This document shows positions 27,133 through 34,285 of a stretch of DNA of 64,000 nt, piece by piece (the stretch's first letter is position 1; each line of letters begins with the position of its first letter). Location: positions 81,071 to 145,070 of the forward strand of contig JAEYMI010000038.1 in assembly GCA_023461275.1 (NCBI GenBank), in the 5' to 3' direction. Under the pieces are notes generated by a model. The model did not search any database. It saw only the letters and a program-made list of their open reading frames with translations, and was not told where the DNA came from. The translations under genes and the position numbers were made by a program. This stretch comes from Actinomycetes bacterium (GTDB taxonomy: Bacteria; Actinomycetota; Actinomycetes; Mycobacteriales; Mycobacteriaceae).

Positions 27133-27476
27133 AGGCTCGAATCCCCGTCCAGCACTTGCCATTCCTCGACGGCGGCGAAGACGACTACGGGAACACCATC
27201 GAGCAATGGGGCGACCCCATCAACCGGCTGTGCTTCGGGTTCAACTTCCCCGACAGCGTGGAGCCGCTGGCCGAAGGCCACAACCGGCTGGTGGTCGATC
27301 GCGTCATGTTGGCTCCCCGGTCGTGGGTCGATCAGGTCGGTAGCCGGGACCGCTTCCGTCTGCCCGACGAGCCAGACACCACGTACGAAGTCCAGGGCGT
27401 GCCCGGCTCAGGGAAGTACAACCCGCTGGGCTGGCACCCCGGTGGTGTGGTCCTACTTCAGCGGGTGGACGGATGA
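27129..27476 (+). CDS. Head-tail stopper (head closure)
   Basis: A 115-residue beta-rich protein. EDDYGNTIEQWGDPI, DRVMLAPRSWVDQVGSRDRFRLPDEPDTTYEVQGVPG and WHPGGVVLLQRVDG match the SPP1 gp16-like stopper pattern that caps the filled head. GTG start at 27129; overlaps the next gene by ATGA. Confidence 0.75.
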   Translation: MKARIPVQHLPFLDGGEDDYGNTIEQWGDPINRLCFGFNFPDSVEPLAEGHNRLVVDRVMLAPRSWVDQVGSRDRFRLPDEPDTTYEVQGVPGSGKYNPLGWHPGGVVLLQRVDG

Positions 27477-27868
27477 AGCCCACGCCGCCCGCGCTGCTGA
27501 CGATGATGAAAGTCATTGGCTCGCAACTAGATACGTCTTCGCTGCCCGTACACGACGACGTGCCGACACGGAGGCCGGCGGAGTTCATCCAGGTGTCACT
27601 GACCGGGGGCACCGAAGACCGGACCGGCGTCCTGGCCACACCGACCTTCGCCATCGCGGTCTACGCGCTCGATCAGGGACGGGCCGAAATGCTGGCCGGT
27701 CTGGTTCTCGCGCTGGTGAAGTCCAGCCAGTACCGCGTCGTGGGCCAGGTCCAGGTTCGCGCCTGGCAGACCACCGCGCTTCCGGCACCGTCACCTGACC
27801 CCCGTGTGGCCGACCGCCGCCGCTGGACATTCACCGGATCACTGGGGATGAGCAATGTTCGACACTGA
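27473..27868 (+). CDS. Tail terminator/tail-completion-like protein
   Basis: A 131-residue protein patterned like phage tail terminators: PAEFIQVSLTGGTEDRTGVLATPTFAIAVYALDQGRAEMLAGLVLALVKSS, then a C-terminal WTFTGSLGM strand. It normally joins tail to neck; with no tail genes present it probably presents the satellite head to a helper tail. Confidence 0.7.
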   Translation: MKPTPPALLTMMKVIGSQLDTSSLPVHDDVPTRRPAEFIQVSLTGGTEDRTGVLATPTFAIAVYALDQGRAEMLAGLVLALVKSSQYRVVGQVQVRAWQTTALPAPSPDPRVADRRRWTFTGSLGMSNVRH

Positions 27869-27879
27869 AGGAACCACCG

Positions 27880-28170
27880 ATGACCGTTGCCGAAGTCGCC
27901 GCCATGCTGGGCACCACACCCCGGGTCGTACGCCGCCGCCTTCGTGACGCGGGGATCAGGCCGGGGGCCGGTGGGTACGTCCTGGCTCAGTGCGACGTGG
28001 ACGCGATAACCGGGTCCGTCGTGGTCGCTGACCCCTGCCGGTTGCCTGACGACCCAGGAATGCCGCTGAGTGCACTGGGCGACCCTGCCATGCGCGAAGC
28101 GTTCACCATGCTTCGGTTCCAGCGCGAACACCGGCTGATGGACCTGGTGTCACGGACGAGGGTTCGCTAG
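27880..28170 (+). CDS. Helix-turn-helix protein of the element
   Basis: A 96-residue protein opening with MTVAEVAAMLGTTPRVVRRRLRDAGIRPGAGGYVLAQCDVDAI, a MerR/HTH_17-type DNA-binding pattern, and ending in a basic helix (AFTMLRFQREHRLMDLVSRTRVR). Its place after the neck genes would suit a packaging-specificity (small-terminase-like) or regulatory role; the sequence does not decide. Confidence 0.6.
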   Translation: MTVAEVAAMLGTTPRVVRRRLRDAGIRPGAGGYVLAQCDVDAITGSVVVADPCRLPDDPGMPLSALGDPAMREAFTMLRFQREHRLMDLVSRTRVR

Positions 28171-28237
28171 GACGGCTAGACTCAGTGCCACAGTTCGCGT
28201 TGTGGGGAAGCAGCGTGGTGAACACGAAGGTGCCATC

Positions 28238-28462
28238 GTGCTGCCCTACGTCCTCATTCCCCTCACAATCGCCATCCCGCTACTGACTAAGGTCGCTGTC
28301 GCCGCATGGATCACCCGACCCGGTTCCCGGCGTGACGCCGACGAGTTCCTTCGGGTCTTCAACAACATGCGAGTGGTGACCTGGCCGTGGCCCCGGCGCG
28401 AATCAGTCGCCCAGGATGTCGCGCATGACCCGATCGAGGCGGACAGCGACTTCAGGCGGTAG
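28238..28462 (+). CDS. Small single-span membrane protein
   Basis: About 74 residues. GTG 28238 is preceded by GAAGG at good spacing and begins MLPYVLIPLTIAIPLLTKVAVAAWI, one membrane helix, followed by a charged tail. An earlier GTG at 28202 lacks a ribosome site. Holin, superinfection exclusion or other membrane roles are all possible. Its 3' end overlaps the minus-strand gene by 60 bp. Confidence 0.5.
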   Translation: MLPYVLIPLTIAIPLLTKVAVAAWITRPGSRRDADEFLRVFNNMRVVTWPWPRRESVAQDVAHDPIEADSDFRR

Positions 28463-28639
28463 TTCGTCAACGGCGGTAACCGCCAACTCAGCTTGTGCCA
28501 GCGCGTTGATGGCGTTCCCGATGTGCTGGGTCCGCTCGAACTCGGCGTCGGTCGTCAGGTCGTCGTCCACTACGCAATGGTGACACCCGACGTGCCCAGC
28601 TCGCCGGAGTTCGGACAGGGTGTCGGACCCGTTCGTCAT
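28403..28639 (-). CDS. Small minus-strand protein of the element
   Basis: 78 residues from ATG 28639, with CHHC (GHVGCHHCVVDDDLTTDAEF) and a helical C-terminus (IGNAINALAQAELAVTAVDELPPEVAVRLDRVMRDILGD). It is the only leftward gene in the element and starts 9 bp from the beta-flower gene, so the two may share a compact divergent control region. No family recognised. Confidence 0.45.
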   Translation of the reverse strand: MTNGSDTLSELRRAGHVGCHHCVVDDDLTTDAEFERTQHIGNAINALAQAELAVTAVDELPPEVAVRLDRVMRDILGD

Positions 28640-28648
28640 ACTCGTTAC

Positions 28649-28945
28649 ATGACGGATTATCTGTACCGCGCTGACGGTCGTCCCGCTGGTTTCATCAGGG
28701 GCCGGTTCATTCACGACATGCGGGGTCGAGCAATCGGCCAGATCAACAATGCCAGTCACGTTCATCGGCTCAGCGGCCAGTATGTGGGCGAGTTATACGA
28801 GCAGCAGGTGGTGGATAAGCGCACGGGCAACCTTGGCAACATCGGGAACCCGGGGAACCCCGGTAATCCTGGAAGCCCCGGCAACCCAGGCAACCGTGGT
28901 CGTCGCGCGTGTCCCTACCGAGACGTCTTCGACAAGTTGCTGTAG
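28649..28945 (+). CDS. Beta-flower-like protein with a Gly-Asn-Pro collagen-like tail
   Basis: 98 residues from ATG 28649. LYRADGRPAGFIRGRFIHDMRGRAIGQINNASHVHRLSGQYVGELY shows short strand repeats with G-x-h-x-G turns, the pattern of four-fold beta-flower proteins. Next come six or so G-N/S-P triplets in the region coding LGNIGNPGNPGNPGSPG, then a basic end. No ribosome site is visible. The stop (28943-28945) touches the attP arm, so it is the last gene of the element and a likely accessory cargo. Confidence 0.6.
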   Translation: MTDYLYRADGRPAGFIRGRFIHDMRGRAIGQINNASHVHRLSGQYVGELYEQQVVDKRTGNLGNIGNPGNPGNPGSPGNPGNRGRRACPYRDVFDKLL

Positions 28946-28982
28946 GGGTGTAAACCGCGATCTTCGCGTATGCCATCGGGAC
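28944..28982. other. attR of the integrated element
   Basis: The left attP arm (28944-28968, beginning AGGGGTGTAA and ending CGCG) leads to the crossover TA (28969-28970) and then host pilin sequence TGCCATCGGGAC. Confidence 0.82.
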
Positions 28983-29094
28983 GATTGCTGCCGCCGCGTT
29001 CGGTGCGATTCTCTACACGGTGGTCACCGGTGACAACATCGTGAGCGCGTTGACCGGCATCATCAGCAAGGCGCTGAACACCTCGGTGGGGTGA
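28969..29094 (+). pseudogene. flp: flp prepilin, 3' part
   Basis: From the crossover the frame reads YAIGTIAAAAFGAILYTVV, then GDNIVSALTG, and ends ALNTSVG at TGA 29092-29094. This is the hydrophobic assembly helix of an Flp pilin. It has no start codon or ribosome site of its own. It continues exactly in frame from the 5' part at 19654-19811 and is separated from it only by the element. Confidence 0.88.
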
Positions 29095-29097
29095 TCG

Positions 29098-29442
29098 GTG
29101 GTCACCGCGGAGGCGGCGTACGCGATCGCGTCGATCGTGGCCGCGGTGCTGGTGGCGGTCGGTGCAGTGGCGGGGGTGTCGGTGCAGGTGCGATGCACCG
29201 ACGCGGCCCGGGAGGTGGCTCGCCTCGCCGCCGCCGGGGATGCCTCGGCGCCGGATGTGGGAAAGCGGTTGGTGGGCAACGATGCCCGTATCTCGGTGAT
29301 CGAGTCGGGGGAGCAGGTCGTCGTCGAGGTCGTCGACGATGTGCCTTTGCTGCCGGGGCTGGACCTGTCGGCACGGGCGGTGGCGCGCAAGGAACCCGAC
29401 GGTGGGGATCAGGTGGAGTTTGCGCCGGGGGTTGCGGGGTGA
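29098..29442 (+). CDS. TadE-like pilus assembly protein
   Basis: 114 residues from GTG 29098, four bases after the flp stop. The N-terminal hydrophobic helix (VTAEAAYAIASIVAAVLVAVGAVAGVSVQVRCTDAAREVARLAAAGD) with the TAEAA pseudopilin-like start is typical of TadE (Rv3655c position). It shares the flp promoter in the uninterrupted locus, so the element should reduce its expression. Confidence 0.8.
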   Translation: MVTAEAAYAIASIVAAVLVAVGAVAGVSVQVRCTDAAREVARLAAAGDASAPDVGKRLVGNDARISVIESGEQVVVEVVDDVPLLPGLDLSARAVARKEPDGGDQVEFAPGVAG

Positions 29443-29840
29443 TGTCGGCGTTGGCGGGGCCGAAGGCGTCGACGGTGATCAGGCGTCTGGCGAGCGATGA
29501 TCGCGGATACGCGACGATCATCGGTGCGTTCGCGATCGCGGTACTGATGGTGATCGCGATTGCGGTGATCTATGTGGGTGCCGCAGTGCTGGCGCGGCAT
29601 CGGGCGCAGTCGGCGGCTGATCTCTCCGCGTTGGCGGCGGCGGTCGATCATGTTGCCGCTGAGGGTGATCCGTGTGCCACCGCCCGTACGTTTGCGGCTG
29701 CGCAGGGTGTGGGCGCGTCGGTGCGGCGCTGTGATCTCGACGGCGAGGATGTGGTCCTCAGCGTCGCGATCCGGATTCCGCTGGGGCCGTTTGGGACTCG
29801 TGACGCGGTCGCGTCGGCGCGGGCGGGGCCGGTGGGGTGA
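29442..29840 (+). CDS. TadG-like (Rv3654c-like) pilus locus protein
   Basis: 132 residues; ATG 29442 overlaps the tadE stop. DDRGYATIIGAFAIAVLMVIAIAVIYVGAAVLARHRAQSAADLSALAAA is the N-terminal TadG/RsaM-type segment (helicase/secretion neighbourhood TadE-like domain), followed by an extracytoplasmic part with a Cys pair (DPCATA and RRCDLDG). Matches Rv3654c in order and size. Confidence 0.8.
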   Translation: MSALAGPKASTVIRRLASDDRGYATIIGAFAIAVLMVIAIAVIYVGAAVLARHRAQSAADLSALAAAVDHVAAEGDPCATARTFAAAQGVGASVRRCDLDGEDVVLSVAIRIPLGPFGTRDAVASARAGPVG

Positions 29841-29922
29841 GGGCGTGTGGCGACCCGGCGTGTCGCGATCGGCGTTAGGCGACCGGCGTGTGGTGTTGCG
29901 GCACAGAGCAGTTCGGCTCCGA

Positions 29923-29990
29923 CAGAAACCCTACATCTCGTCAGAAACACTGCGCGTGCGTAGTGTTTCTGACGAGAAGCGGGGTTTCTG
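29923..29990. terminator. Nested palindrome between convergent genes
   Basis: Inner arms CTCGTCAGAAACACT (29937-29951) and its complement (29962-29976) are perfect over 15 bp with a 10-nt loop. Outer arms CAGAAACCC (29923-29931) and GGGTTTCTG (29982-29990) enclose them. It is non-coding and lies between the convergent tadG-like gene and the gene at 30019, so it probably terminates both; it could also be a dispersed repeat. Confidence 0.65.
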
Positions 29991-30018
29991 TGCGACGGGC
30001 TCGGCGGGCCGGGAGTGC

Positions 30019-30561
30019 CTAGCCCCCGCTATCCTCCTCCACCACAATGGGTTTCGGGAAAACTCGCCGAGAATGCATGGGCGCGAACCACATCTGCTGG
30101 AAGTAGACTTCGGTGTCACCGCGGTAGGCCAGTCCGAGCGAGTCGACTCCAGGCGCGACCGGGATGAACGGTTTGACCGCATGCACAAAAGGCGCCCAGT
30201 GCACCAGCTCGCCCTCGGTGAGGAAGCCGCCGGCCACCGCCCACGCATCGCCGGAATCGGTGTCGGTCACTGCCAGATAGACCTCGCCCAGCGCGGGGCT
30301 GATCCGCGGCCCGACCATCGCGCTCTGCAGGTACCACTGGGCGGTCGCCACTTCCGGTCCGTTTTGTACCGAACACCACGCGTAGTGGAGGTCGACGGCG
30401 TCGAGCGCTTCCTCTTCGCTGTAGAAAACATCGCGTTCACCAATAGTGGCGGGCAGCACATCTCGATTCTCGGTGGGCCTTGCCAGCACGAAGAACGCTC
30501 GTCGCGGCGCGGTGATGATCCGCGACCGCTGAACTCTTTCTCCCCGACCCTCACAACTCAT
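30019..30561 (-). CDS. Hypothetical protein after the helicase gene
   Basis: 180 residues from ATG 30561, overlapping the helicase stop by 11 bp (ATG 30579 is also possible). It appears globular and cytoplasmic: AFFVLARPTENRDVLPATIGERDVFYSEEEALDAVDLHYAWCSVQNGPEVATAQWYLQSAMVGPRISPALGEVYLAV. No family recognised. Tight coupling implies co-expression with the helicase. Confidence 0.7.
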   Translation of the reverse strand: MSCEGRGERVQRSRIITAPRRAFFVLARPTENRDVLPATIGERDVFYSEEEALDAVDLHYAWCSVQNGPEVATAQWYLQSAMVGPRISPALGEVYLAVTDTDSGDAWAVAGGFLTEGELVHWAPFVHAVKPFIPVAPGVDSLGLAYRGDTEVYFQQMWFAPMHSRRVFPKPIVVEEDSGG

Positions 30562-32887
30562 CTTGTAAGTATTGCTCACCGACGAGGTTCAGGACGGCAA
30601 CCGCGCCATCCTTGTCGAGCGGGTCGTTGCCATTGCCACACTTGGGCGACTGCACGCACGACGGGCATCCGCTCTCGCAGCCACACGCCGCGACCGCATC
30701 GCGAGTGGCGGTGATCCAGGTGCCGAACATGTGGTAACCCCGGTCGGCGAACCCCGCCCCACCCATGTGGCCGTCGTAGACGAATACCGTCGGCAATCCG
30801 GTGTCGGGGTGCAGATCGGTCGAGAGGCCGCCGATATCCCAGCGATCGCATGCCGCCACCAACGGCATCAACCCGATCGCCGCATGCTCGGCGGCGTGCA
30901 GGGCTCCTGGAAATCCGGTGACGTCGATGCCGCGCTCGATCAGCGATTCCGGTGTGAGCGTGTACATCACGGCGCGGGTGTGCAGAGTCTGCGGTGGCAT
31001 GTCGAGCTCCACCGAATCAAGAACCTCACCGGAGATCAGTCGTCGAATGTAGCCGACCACCTGATGCGTGACGTCGACCTCGACGAGCCCGACGGTCAGC
31101 GGACCGAAAACCTTATGAGATTCGACGCGAATCACCGTGACATCAGTGGTTTCACGCGCCGACGTCGTCCAGTCCGGCTCCTCGGGGTGCGCCAGCGCGA
31201 GCCCCTCATGAAGGTCGAGCTCGTCGACCACAAAGCTCTCGCCCTGATGGATGTACAGCGCGCCGGGATGCAGCGTCGACATCGCGCGCCCGGCGTCGAC
31301 GGTGCCGAGCAACCGCGACGACGTGTGGTCGACGATGAGGATCTGCCCGCCGGCGCCGCCGCGAATGTCGATGTCGGAGTGAGGTTCCACTCCGGCAGCG
31401 ACATACCAGCCGGCCTTGCGTCGGCGCAGCAGACCTTGCGCGGCCAGGTCGGCAACCGTGTCGGCCGCTGAGAGCGCCTCGATCTCGTTGTCCTGCAAGG
31501 GCATTTCCGACGCCGCGCACAGCAGGTGCGGACCGAGGATGTACGGGTTGGTCGGATCGGTCACCGTGGTCTCGACGGGCTTGTCCAGCAACGCCTCCGG
31601 ATGATGCACGAGGTAGGTGTCGAGCGGATCGTCCCGGGCCACGAGCACCACCAGCGAGTCGCCGGACGATCGTTGACGTCCTGCACGTCCGGCCTGCTGC
31701 CAGAACGATGCGACGCTACCGGGGTAGCCGCCGACGATCACCGCATCCATGCCGCTGATGTCGACGCCGAGCTCGAGCGCGTTAGTCGTTGCCACACCCA
31801 ACAATTCACCATTTGATATCGCCTCTTCGAGACGGCGACGATCATTTGCCAGGTATCCAGCACGATAGGCGGCGACCCGGTCGACGAGGTCCGGCGCCGA
31901 CTCGGCGAGTAGGCCGCGAGCTGTCCGCGCGGCAACCTCGACGCCCCGCCGCGATCGCAGGAAACAGAGCGTTCGTGCCCCCTCGACCACGAAATCTGCC
32001 AGCAGTCGGGCCGATTCGGAACCGGCCGAGCGTCGGACCGGGGCGCCGTTCTCGCCGGTGACCGCCGGAAGAAAGCCGGGCTCCCACAACGCAACTGTGC
32101 GCTCACCTCGCGGGGAACCGTCGTCGGTGACGGCCACCACCGGCTCGCCGATCAGTCGTGAGAGGGCTTCGGCCGGCTCGGAAACCGTTGCGCTGGCGCC
32201 GATCACCGTCGGATTCGCGCCAGCCGCCCGAGCGATCCGTAGGGCACGTCGCAACACCAATGCGGTGTGCGATCCGAACACGCCGCGGTAGTGATGACAC
32301 TCGTCGACGACGATGAATCTCAAGTGCCGGAAGAAGTGTCGCCACCTGCTGTGAGCAGTCAGTATGCCGATGTGGAGCATGTCGGGGTTGGTGAAGATCC
32401 ACCGCGAGTGCATTCGCGCCCACTGTCGGATTTCGGGTTCGGTGTCGCCGTCGTACGCGCATGGCGCGAGGTGGGCGAATGCGACATGTCCGGCGATGAT
32501 GCTTGCGACAGACCGGATTTGGTCAGAACCCAGTGCCTTGGTGGGTGAAAGATATAGCGCCGTCGAATTAGGATCGCGGATAAGATTGCTAAGGATTGGC
32601 ATTTGGTAAGCGAGCGATTTGCCCGATGCGGTACCGGTACTGAGCACAACGTGTTTACCGTCGAATGCAAACCCCGCCGCGGTTGCCTGGTGTGTCCACG
32701 GTTTTTCGATTCCGTTGTCGCGTAGAGCGGTGATGGCCGCCGGTTCCATCCAGTCCGGCCAATCAGCGAAAGATGCTGCGCGGGAAGGTATTACCCGAAG
32801 GTGAGTGAGCTCGTCGGGACTCGCGCCACCGCCTGGTCGCGAGTGTGCGATGAGCTCTGATCCATAAGCCTTGTTCATGATCTCCAC
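30551..32887 (-). CDS. DEAD/DEAH-box helicase of the Hrq1/MrfA (DUF1998) type
   Basis: A 778-residue superfamily 2 helicase: Walker A VVLSTGTASGKSLAYQMPIL near residue 87, DEAH-like VVDECHHYRG, and motif VI QQAGRAGRQRSSG. The C-terminal MZB/DUF1998 domain carries the Cys cluster CGCESGCPSCVQSPKCGNGNDPLDK. Relatives repair mitomycin-type and crosslink damage. It matches Rv3649 in position. Confidence 0.92.
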   Translation of the reverse strand: MEIMNKAYGSELIAHSRPGGGASPDELTHLRVIPSRAASFADWPDWMEPAAITALRDNGIEKPWTHQATAAGFAFDGKHVVLSTGTASGKSLAYQMPILSNLIRDPNSTALYLSPTKALGSDQIRSVASIIAGHVAFAHLAPCAYDGDTEPEIRQWARMHSRWIFTNPDMLHIGILTAHSRWRHFFRHLRFIVVDECHHYRGVFGSHTALVLRRALRIARAAGANPTVIGASATVSEPAEALSRLIGEPVVAVTDDGSPRGERTVALWEPGFLPAVTGENGAPVRRSAGSESARLLADFVVEGARTLCFLRSRRGVEVAARTARGLLAESAPDLVDRVAAYRAGYLANDRRRLEEAISNGELLGVATTNALELGVDISGMDAVIVGGYPGSVASFWQQAGRAGRQRSSGDSLVVLVARDDPLDTYLVHHPEALLDKPVETTVTDPTNPYILGPHLLCAASEMPLQDNEIEALSAADTVADLAAQGLLRRRKAGWYVAAGVEPHSDIDIRGGAGGQILIVDHTSSRLLGTVDAGRAMSTLHPGALYIHQGESFVVDELDLHEGLALAHPEEPDWTTSARETTDVTVIRVESHKVFGPLTVGLVEVDVTHQVVGYIRRLISGEVLDSVELDMPPQTLHTRAVMYTLTPESLIERGIDVTGFPGALHAAEHAAIGLMPLVAACDRWDIGGLSTDLHPDTGLPTVFVYDGHMGGAGFADRGYHMFGTWITATRDAVAACGCESGCPSCVQSPKCGNGNDPLDKDGAVAVLNLVGEQYLQDEL

Positions 32888-33202
32888 GCGAATTGGCGAC
32901 GCGCCAACTCGCCCCTCTGATGTTACTTACGGATGTCATTCATCTGAAATCTGCCAGGTTTTCACGCGAGTTGGATGTTGTGACTATCGCGCACGGCGCG
33001 AACATGATTGACTAGGTGCGGTCGTAGCTCTTGTGGTTCGCCGACGCAGTCGGTGAGCGGCGAGGCGGGTGTTGCGTTCGTGGTACTGGGGTGTGGTTTC
33101 GCGGTCTTCCGCAAGATCTATCAAGTATGGCGGTCGGAACCGACCACGGCACGAGACCAAACGTTGCCGTGTCTTGTTGGAATGTTGAAAAGGAATGCAA
33201 GA
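32888..33202. other. Non-coding region upstream of cspA
   Basis: 315 bases between divergent helicase and cspA starts. It should hold both promoters and the long 5' leader usual for cold-shock genes. AAAAGGAA just before the cspA ATG is the ribosome site. No riboswitch-like structure was recognised. Confidence 0.5.
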
Positions 33203-33406
33203 ATGGCACAGGGAACTGTGAAGTGGTTCAACGCGGAAAAGGGCTTCGGCTTCATCGCGCCTGATGAGGGTCAGGACGACGTGTTTGTCCACTACTCCGA
33301 GATCCAAGGATCCGGTTTCCGCACGCTCGAAGAGAATCAGCGCGTCGAGTTCGAGGTCGGCCAGGGCACCAAGGGCCCGCAGGCCACCGGCGTTCGCGCC
33401 GTCTGA
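33203..33406 (+). CDS. cspA: Cold shock protein
   Basis: A 67-residue single-OB-fold RNA chaperone with RNP1 KGFGFIAP and RNP2 VFVHYSEI. ATG 33203 follows AAAAGGAA. It melts mRNA structure. The position matches Rv3648c. It has a long leader and its own terminator. Confidence 0.97.
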   Translation: MAQGTVKWFNAEKGFGFIAPDEGQDDVFVHYSEIQGSGFRTLEENQRVEFEVGQGTKGPQATGVRAV

Positions 33407-33440
33407 CTCTTCGCCACTGCGAAGACGATCTTGTCGGTAT

Positions 33441-33474
33441 CCGCTCCCGACCTCCATCGTGAGGTTGGGAGCGG
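33441..33474 (+). terminator. cspA terminator
   Basis: CCGCTCCCGACCTC (33441-33454) pairs with GAGGTTGGGAGCGG (33461-33474) around a 6-nt loop, 35 bp after the cspA stop. Confidence 0.75.
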
Positions 33475-33528
33475 TGCTTATTGAGCTCCTTGCGTCGCAA
33501 ATCGCCCGTGGCACAGTAGTGTCGGATC

Positions 33529-34107
33529 GTGGGCCAACTGTCGTTCTTCTCGGCAGAGACCGACGAACCCGTCTACGAGGACTTGTCCGGGGTGCTCGCC
33601 ACCCGCGGTCAATCGTTTCGCTCCGACGCCGGGTCGCGGGTCTCGATCATCGTCGACGACGAATGGCGTGCGCGTGCGCTGGTGTCGGCGATGCGCGAAG
33701 CCGGGCTGTCGGCCGAGATGATCGCATCCGATGAGGGAACGCTGATCGCGCGTACCGCGATCTGCCATGAACTCGACGCCCTGCATCGCCAGTGGTCGGC
33801 CGGTGCGGTGAAGGCGATGCCGTCGGGGTGGGTTCCGTCGCCGCGTGCCATCCGGCTGTGGACGATCGCCGCGGGGGAGCGCGAGGGCGATCACTATCTC
33901 CTCGGCCTCGACTCGCACGCCCCGGAGTCGCATGCGCCGCTGGCGACCGCTCTGATGCGGGTGGGCATCGCACCCACCCTGGTCGGTACCCGCAGCCACC
34001 ATCCGGCGTTGCGGATCACCGGCAAACGACGACTGCAGCGCCTCGTCGAGTATGTCGGTCGACCACCCGACGCCGCCGATTCCTGGCCGGCTGTCGTGGG
34101 ATTCTGA
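33529..34107 (+). CDS. Conserved hypothetical protein (Rv3647c-like)
   Basis: 192 residues from GTG 33529. It seems soluble, opening with MGQLSFFSAETDEPVYEDLSGVLATRGQ and containing SRVSIIVDDEWRARALVSAMREAGLSAEM. It lies between cspA and topA as Rv3647c does. No catalytic motif recognised. Confidence 0.8.
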   Translation: MGQLSFFSAETDEPVYEDLSGVLATRGQSFRSDAGSRVSIIVDDEWRARALVSAMREAGLSAEMIASDEGTLIARTAICHELDALHRQWSAGAVKAMPSGWVPSPRAIRLWTIAAGEREGDHYLLGLDSHAPESHAPLATALMRVGIAPTLVGTRSHHPALRITGKRRLQRLVEYVGRPPDAADSWPAVVGF

Positions 34108-34285
34108 CTTAGACCCGAATTTTTGTCCGTCGCCTCGGCTAGAGTCCGCTGACCTGGCTTTTTGGCGTGGCGGATTGCGCGATTGGTCACACTGATGTCT
34201 CGTCGGCGGAATTCGGATGTGCAGTCGACGCTATATATAAGGTACAAACCACTCACGAGCAGATACAGCAGAGCGAAGGACGCCC

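Larger units (their letters stand above)
19810..28970 (+). mobile_element. 9.16-kb capsid-encoding phage-satellite-like element integrated in flp
   Basis: Bounded by TA at 19810-19811 and 28969-28970. Contents in order: serine integrase, excisionase-like protein, PrimPol-AAA replication protein, iteron-like repeats, two small genes, scaffold-like protein, HK97-type capsid protein, small basic protein, head-tail adaptor, stopper, tail terminator, HTH protein, membrane protein, a minus-strand small gene and a beta-flower-like protein. Portal, terminase large subunit, protease, tail and lysis genes are absent and there is no room for them. Nearly all genes point rightward. The best reading is a satellite that builds its own small head and borrows portal, packaging motor and tails from a helper; a heavily deleted prophage is the alternative. 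Confidence 0.85.

Noticed and set aside
19810..28970. Complete temperate prophage
   Set aside because: No portal, terminase, tail, lysis or repressor-operator region, and only 9.16 kb.
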